In this document: piece by piece, positions 61,201 to 64,000 of the stretch
How positions within the stretch are numbered: position 1 is the stretch's first letter
Layout: every line of letters starts with the position of its first letter
Assembly (NCBI GenBank): GCA_021782815.1
Contig: JAJXUO010000003.1
Location: 1 to 64,000 of the forward strand
Direction of reading: 5' to 3'
Source of the DNA: Pseudomonadota bacterium
GTDB taxonomy: Bacteria; Pseudomonadota; Alphaproteobacteria; Rhodospirillales; Magnetospirillaceae
Length of the DNA stretch: 64,000 bases
The notes under the pieces: model-generated
Database searches by the model: none
What the model was told of the DNA's origin: nothing
The model's input: only the letters and a program-made list of their open reading frames with translations
Program-made: the position numbers and the translations under genes

Positions 61201-61683
61201 GTCCTGGCAGGTTTCGATGAGCACGGCGTCGGCGCCGCCGGCCATCAGGCCCCGGGCCTGGGCCAGGAACGAGGCTTCCAGGCGGTCGTAATCCACATGG
61301 CCCAGGCTGGGCAGCTTGGTGCCCGGCCCGATGGAGCCCAGCACGAAACGGGCGCGGCCGTCGGCGCGGAAGGGTTCGGCGGCCTCGCGCGCCAGCTCCA
61401 CCGCCCGCTTGTTGATGTCGAAGGCCAGATCGGCGATGCCGAATTCGCCCAGGGTGAGCAGGCTGGCGCCGAAGGTGTTGGTTTCCACCATGTCGGCCCC
61501 GGCGGCGTAATAGCGGCCGTGGATCTCGCGCACCAGATCGGGGCGCGACAGCACCAGGATGTCGGTGCAGTTCTCATGGCCCTGGAAATCGTCCAGGGTC
61601 AGGCTCATGCCCTGAATCTGCGAGCCGAAGCCGCCGTCGCACAGCAGCACCCGTTGGGACAGATGATCGAGAATGGCACTCAT
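58201..61683 (-). CDS. metH: Cobalamin-dependent methionine synthase MetH
   Basis: A 1160-residue enzyme moving the methyl group of 5-methyltetrahydrofolate to homocysteine. Four modules in order: homocysteine domain (~1-330) with zinc ligands Cys222 (GLNCATGP) and Cys288-Cys289 (MGGCCGTTPEH); folate domain (~350-620; IGERCNANGSKKF); B12 domain (~650-880) with axial His731 in GDVHDIGKN; activation domain (~920-1160; ends in HPQAKYFSV). All modules are present in one chain, slightly shorter than the E. coli enzyme. It begins 15 bp after metF with AAGAAGGACC upstream. Confidence 0.97.
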   Translation of the reverse strand: MSAILDHLSQRVLLCDGGFGSQIQGMSLTLDDFQGHENCTDILVLSRPDLVREIHGRYYAAGADMVETNTFGASLLTLGEFGIADLAFDINKRAVELAREAAEPFRADGRARFVLGSIGPGTKLPSLGHVDYDRLEASFLAQARGLMAGGADAVLIETCQDPLQIKAAVNAVKIARDEARRAVPVFVQVTVETTGTLLVGADIAAAATVIHALDVPLMGLNCATGPQEMSEHVRWLSANWPGLISVQPNAGLPELVDGQTHYPLAPADLALWQERFLDEDKINLMGGCCGTTPEHIAAIDAMLRRRGQGARPVPARRSVHWMPSVASLYGQVPLRQENAFLSIGERCNANGSKKFRECQENRDWDGAVAMAREQVREGSHTLDVCTAFVGRDEIRDMTEVVSRLRGAVTAPLVIDSTELPVLEAALKLYGGKAILNSINFENGEEPAAARLALARKFGAAVIALTIDEEGMAKDADAKLALARRLYEFAVVRHGLPAADLMFDPLTFTICTGNEDDRKLAVHTLDAIERIARELPDCQIILGLSNVSFGLKAAARTVLNSVFLDHACKRGMTGAIVHVSKILPLHTIPAEEVKVAEDLIFDRRAPGYDPLQAFIALFEGKSGAGPKEKVRAATVEERLKQRIVDGDRTGLEEDLAEALKSWTPLDIINTLLLDGMKVVGELFGAGKMQLPFVLQSAETMKAAVAVLEPHMEKQEGQHKGTIVLATVKGDVHDIGKNLVDIILTNNGYKVVNLGIKQPIGAILAAVREHRPDAVGLSGLLVKSTVVMRENLEEMTREGLDLPVLLGGAALTRAYVEEDCVAAYGAGRVAYARDAFDGLDLMARAASGRFDDYLDEARARRVARPANRRRTLGQAAQPARPVDWAEVSLRRAELAGAYDVPVPPFWGARVIDRVPLQNLVSYLNETMLYQFQWGYKKAGRSLEDWKAWAHKELKPMAVDLLKACEKEGILQPKAAYGYWKCAADGDALVLFEEDGQRECARFALPRQAAEGGLCIADFVRDIGSGERDVIGLQVVTMGRQASEVARQWFAENRYRDYLHLHGLGVEMTEALAEYVHARIRRELGFGAEDGRDMESVLKQHYRGSRYSFGYPACPNLEDQAQLLTLLGAERVGVSLSEEWQLEPEQSTSAIVLLHPQAKYFSV

Positions 61684-61698
61684 GCTTTGCGGTCCTTC

Positions 61699-62598
61699 TT
61701 AGGAGGCTTTGCCGCGCACGCCCAGAATATGGCAGATGGCGTAGGAAAGATCGGCGCGGTTCAAGGTATAGAAATGGAACTCCGACACCCCGCCCGCCAC
61801 CAGGGCGCGGCACTGTTCGGCGGCCACGGTGGCCGCCACCAGGCGGCGGGTGTCGGGATCGTCGTCGAGGCCGGCGAAGAGGTCCGCCATCCAGCCCGGC
61901 ACGCCGGTGCCGCAGGCGGCGGAGAATTTCACCACCTGGGCGAAATTGGTCACCGGCAGGATGCCGGGCACGATGGGCACGGCAATGCCGGCGGCAGCGG
62001 CGCGGTCGCGGAAGCGCAGGAACACGTCGACATCGAAAAAGTACTGGCTGATGGCCCGGCTGGCCCCGGCCTCCACCTTGCGTTTCAGATTGTCGAGATC
62101 GGCCTCGGGCGACAGGGCGTCGGGATGGGTCTCGGGATAGGCGGCGACGCTGATCTCGAAATCGGCCACCCGCTTCAACCCGGCCACCAGATCGGCGGCA
62201 TAGGCGTAGCCTTGCGGATGCGGCTGATAGCGGCCGCCTTCGGGCGGATCGCCGCGCAACGCCACGATATGGCGGATGCCCTCGTCCCAATAGCGGCGGG
62301 CGATGTCGTCCACCTCGCCCCTGGAGGCGGCCACGCAGGTCAGATGCGCCGCCGGTTTCAAGCCGGTGTCGCGGGCGATGCGGGTCACGGTGTCGTGGGT
62401 GCGCTCGCGGGTGCCGCCGCCGGCGCCGTAGGTCACCGAGACGAACTGCGGCGCCAGCGGTTCCAGGCGCTTCACGCAGTCCCACAGCGCCTCCTGCATC
62501 TTGTCGGTCTTGGGGGGAAAGAACTCGAACGACACCTTGAGATCGGCGCCGGGCCGGGCCACGGGCAGGATGGGGGCGGGCGAACGGGGATCGTGCAT
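61699..62598 (-). CDS. metF: 5,10-methylenetetrahydrofolate reductase MetF
   Basis: A 299-residue FAD TIM-barrel enzyme making the 5-methyltetrahydrofolate used by MetH. Motifs: SFEFFPPKTDKM at the start, FVSVTYGAGGGTRERTHDTV, AHLTCVAASRGEVDDIA, HIVALRGDPPEGG and SQYFFDVDVFLRF. The ATG at 62598 is chosen because GGAGG precedes it and the longer open frame overlaps the upstream gene in another frame. It lies 4 bp after the ArsR-methyltransferase gene. Confidence 0.96.
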   Translation of the reverse strand: MHDPRSPAPILPVARPGADLKVSFEFFPPKTDKMQEALWDCVKRLEPLAPQFVSVTYGAGGGTRERTHDTVTRIARDTGLKPAAHLTCVAASRGEVDDIARRYWDEGIRHIVALRGDPPEGGRYQPHPQGYAYAADLVAGLKRVADFEISVAAYPETHPDALSPEADLDNLKRKVEAGASRAISQYFFDVDVFLRFRDRAAAAGIAVPIVPGILPVTNFAQVVKFSAACGTGVPGWMADLFAGLDDDPDTRRLVAATVAAEQCRALVAGGVSEFHFYTLNRADLSYAICHILGVRGKAS

Positions 62599-62602
62599 GA
62601 CT

Positions 62603-63547
62603 TTATTTTCCTCCCTGGGCCGGACGGCGCTCGGCCAGCCAGAATACGACGGTGAGCGACGCGCCGGGCAGGCGGCGGACCGAAACCAGCGCCAGGCCCG
62701 CATGCTCGCACCACTGCGCCACCTCGTCATCGGAAAAGCCCAGGCGGCGATGATTGTGCTCGATACGCAGCATTTCCAGATGATGCGGGGCGAAATCCAC
62801 CAGGGCCAAGCGGCCGCCGGGGCGCAGGATACGGGCCGCCTCGGCCACCGCCGCCGCCGGAGCATCGGCGAAATGCAGCACCTGATGCAGCACGGCGACG
62901 TCGAAGGCGGCATCGGCGAAAGGCAGGGCGTACATGTCGCCCTGACGCACCGCGCACTGGTCGAGCCCGGCCTTATCGAGATTGGCCCGGGCCAGGGCCA
63001 GCATCTCGCGCGAGGCGTCGATGCCCTCGGCCCGCTCGGCCAGGGGGCCCAGCACTTCTAAAAGGCGGCCGGTGCCGGTGCCGATATCGAGAAGATCGCC
63101 GATGGGGCGGGCGGTCAGCGCGGCCCGCAGCATGGCCTCCACCTCGGCCTCATCCCCGTGCAGGGCGCGCAGTTCGGCCCAGCGCCCGGCATTGGCGCGG
63201 AAATAAGCGGCGGCGGCGGCGGCGCGCTCCGCCTTCAAGGCCAGCAGCCGCGCATGGTCGCGGGCCAGATCCGGATCATCCGGCGGCAATTGCGCCAGAA
63301 CCTGGCGGGCCAGGGCGCCGCCGGGCCCACGCCGGGCGGCGCGGTAAAGCACCCAGGCGCCTTCGGGGATACGCTCCAGGAGGCCGCCTTCGCACATCAC
63401 CTTCAGATGGCGCGACACCCGGGGCTGGCTTTGCCCCAGAAGCCCCACCAGATCGGAGACCGTGAGTTCGCCCCGGGCGCATAGCGCCAGCAGCCGCAGC
63501 CGCGTCGGCTCGGCCACCGCCCGCAAGGCCGTTAGAAGCTCCTCCAC
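62603..63547 (-). CDS. ArsR-family regulator fused to a SAM-dependent methyltransferase
   Basis: A 314-residue protein. Residues ~1-85 are an ArsR winged helix (AEPTRLRLLALCARGELTVSDLVGLLGQSQPRVSRHLKVM); ~120-310 are a class I methyltransferase with SAM loop DIGTGTGRLLEVLGPLAERAEGID and the FDVAVLHQVLHFADAP segment. Start taken as GTG at 63547 with GGAGGG close upstream; a GTG at 63568 lacks a ribosome site. Such fusions head metF-metH operons in proteobacteria, and ArsR-type SahR regulators of the SAM cycle respond to S-adenosylhomocysteine; the same role is inferred here. The operator-like palindrome at 63574-63595 supports autoregulation. Confidence 0.88.
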   Translation of the reverse strand: MEELLTALRAVAEPTRLRLLALCARGELTVSDLVGLLGQSQPRVSRHLKVMCEGGLLERIPEGAWVLYRAARRGPGGALARQVLAQLPPDDPDLARDHARLLALKAERAAAAAAYFRANAGRWAELRALHGDEAEVEAMLRAALTARPIGDLLDIGTGTGRLLEVLGPLAERAEGIDASREMLALARANLDKAGLDQCAVRQGDMYALPFADAAFDVAVLHQVLHFADAPAAAVAEAARILRPGGRLALVDFAPHHLEMLRIEHNHRRLGFSDDEVAQWCEHAGLALVSVRRLPGASLTVVFWLAERRPAQGGK

Positions 63548-63573
63548 ATCACCCTCCAGCGCAAACACAAAAC

Positions 63574-63595
63574 GATATAAACATATCTTTATATC
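63574..63595. promoter_or_regulatory. Palindromic operator candidate of the methionine operon
   Basis: GATATAAA-catatc-TTTATATC, perfect 8-bp arms in an otherwise GC-rich region, 27 bp before the likely start of the ArsR-methyltransferase gene. ArsR-family sites are AT-rich 12-2-12 or similar palindromes, so this is the probable binding site. Confidence 0.65.
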
Positions 63596-63743
63596 AATTC
63601 AAAGCCTGAAGTGAACATGAAGGCTTTTTCCTCAAGCGCTCTGGTCATTTCACCGCCGCTATGATAACCAGATCGATTGAGGGTTTCGGTCGGCCTTCCT
63701 TGTTGCTGACCGAGGTGGAGCAGCAGTCTTGTTGGACGGGAAC

Positions 63744-64000
63744 ATGCCTTTGACTCTTTTGGGAAAATTTGCTCTGCGGGCCGGTGCGGCCGCAGCCGTT
63801 GCCGTGACTTTGGCCGGTTGCGCCACGCCGCCGCCCGATGACGATCCGGATGCCAAGGCCGAATACGCCCAGATCAACGATCCGCTGGAGCCGACCAACC
63901 GCGCCGTCTTCGCCTTCAACGATCGCGTGTACCGCTATGTGTTCAACCCCATCGACAGCGGTTACCGCGCCGTCGTGCCGCCGTTCGGCCGCGACCGCGT
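63744..64000 (+). CDS. mlaA: MlaA (VacJ) family lipoprotein, 5' part only
   Basis: The first 85 codons of a gene cut by the window end. A signal peptide (hydrophobic ~9-23) ends in lipobox LAGC with Cys26. The following INDPLEPTNRAVFAFND, YRYVFNPIDSGYRAVVP is the signature start of MlaA, the outer-membrane lipoprotein that removes misplaced phospholipids from the outer leaflet with the MlaFEDB transporter. GGACGGG lies before the ATG. TATGAT near 63659 may be its -10. It diverges from the methionine operon. Confidence 0.92.
   Translation, partial: MPLTLLGKFALRAGAAAAVAVTLAGCATPPPDDDPDAKAEYAQINDPLEPTNRAVFAFNDRVYRYVFNPIDSGYRAVVPPFGRDR

Noticed and set aside
61684-61698. Riboswitch (SAM, SAH or cobalamin) expected before metH
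   Set aside because: The metF-metH gap is only 15 bp, and the leader before the ArsR-type gene shows a protein operator rather than a recognisable riboswitch fold.
58087-62655. Open frame of 1522 codons on the plus strand
   Set aside because: It is antisense to metH and metF, has no family motifs and a Gly/His/Gln-rich composition typical of the complement of GC-biased codons.

Overview
The window is very GC-rich chromosomal DNA from an alphaproteobacterium, most likely a Rhodospirillales member related to Magnetospirillum, Phaeospirillum or Rhodospirillum. This rests on gene content and order: RNase P RNA followed by a complete dcw (division and cell wall) cluster, then lpxC, bamD, recN and ligA. 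The codon bias (C or G at third positions) opens long false reading frames opposite many real genes. MurE carries the DNPR motif of meso-diaminopimelate-adding enzymes, and MraY, LpxC, BamD, a Fts set and MlaA fit a Gram-negative envelope. No tRNA, rRNA, CRISPR array, transposase or phage gene was recognised.

Left part (1-14040): intergenic repeats, a TPR-glycosyltransferase-like protein, a Cache/HAMP histidine kinase, a fused hydantoinase/5-oxoprolinase, an orphan periplasmic binding protein, a chemoreceptor with a C-terminal hemerythrin domain, a DjlA-like TerB/J-domain protein, an ABC-F ATPase and an AmpD-type amidase. Centre (14127-37687): rnpB with its own promoter, a 10-bp-periodic MraZ operator, then mraZ-rsmH-ftsL-ftsI-murE-murF-mraY-murD-ftsW-murG-murC-murB-ddl-ftsQ-ftsA-ftsZ on one strand, mostly coupled by 4-bp stop/start overlaps. 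A strong terminator follows ftsZ. Then come lpxC with its own leader, a second terminator, and bamD-recN.

Right part (37673-64000): a large CHASE/multi-PAS histidine kinase divergent from ligA, a CBS-domain protein, two LysR regulators each divergent from an oxidoreductase (an SDR, and pyridoxal reductase PdxI), a TPR protein, UvrD/PcrA helicase, PrmA, a small unknown ORF, a long aminopeptidase P, a Fic-domain protein with an inhibitory motif, and an unknown pair (cyclic-nucleotide-binding TPR protein plus a 128-aa protein). A methionine-cycle operon on the minus strand follows: ArsR-type regulator fused to a methyltransferase, metF, metH, a YCII protein. The right edge cuts mlaA.

The most interesting non-genic structure is a family of palindromic intergenic elements with inverted ends (101-193, 3721-3765, 55355-55508), two copies of which supply stop codons to neighbouring genes. 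The best undescribed protein candidates are the cyclic-nucleotide-binding TPR protein with its 128-aa partner, the ArsR-methyltransferase operon with its operator, and the hemerythrin chemoreceptor. I saw no clear-cut new multi-gene system; most of the window is conserved housekeeping sequence.
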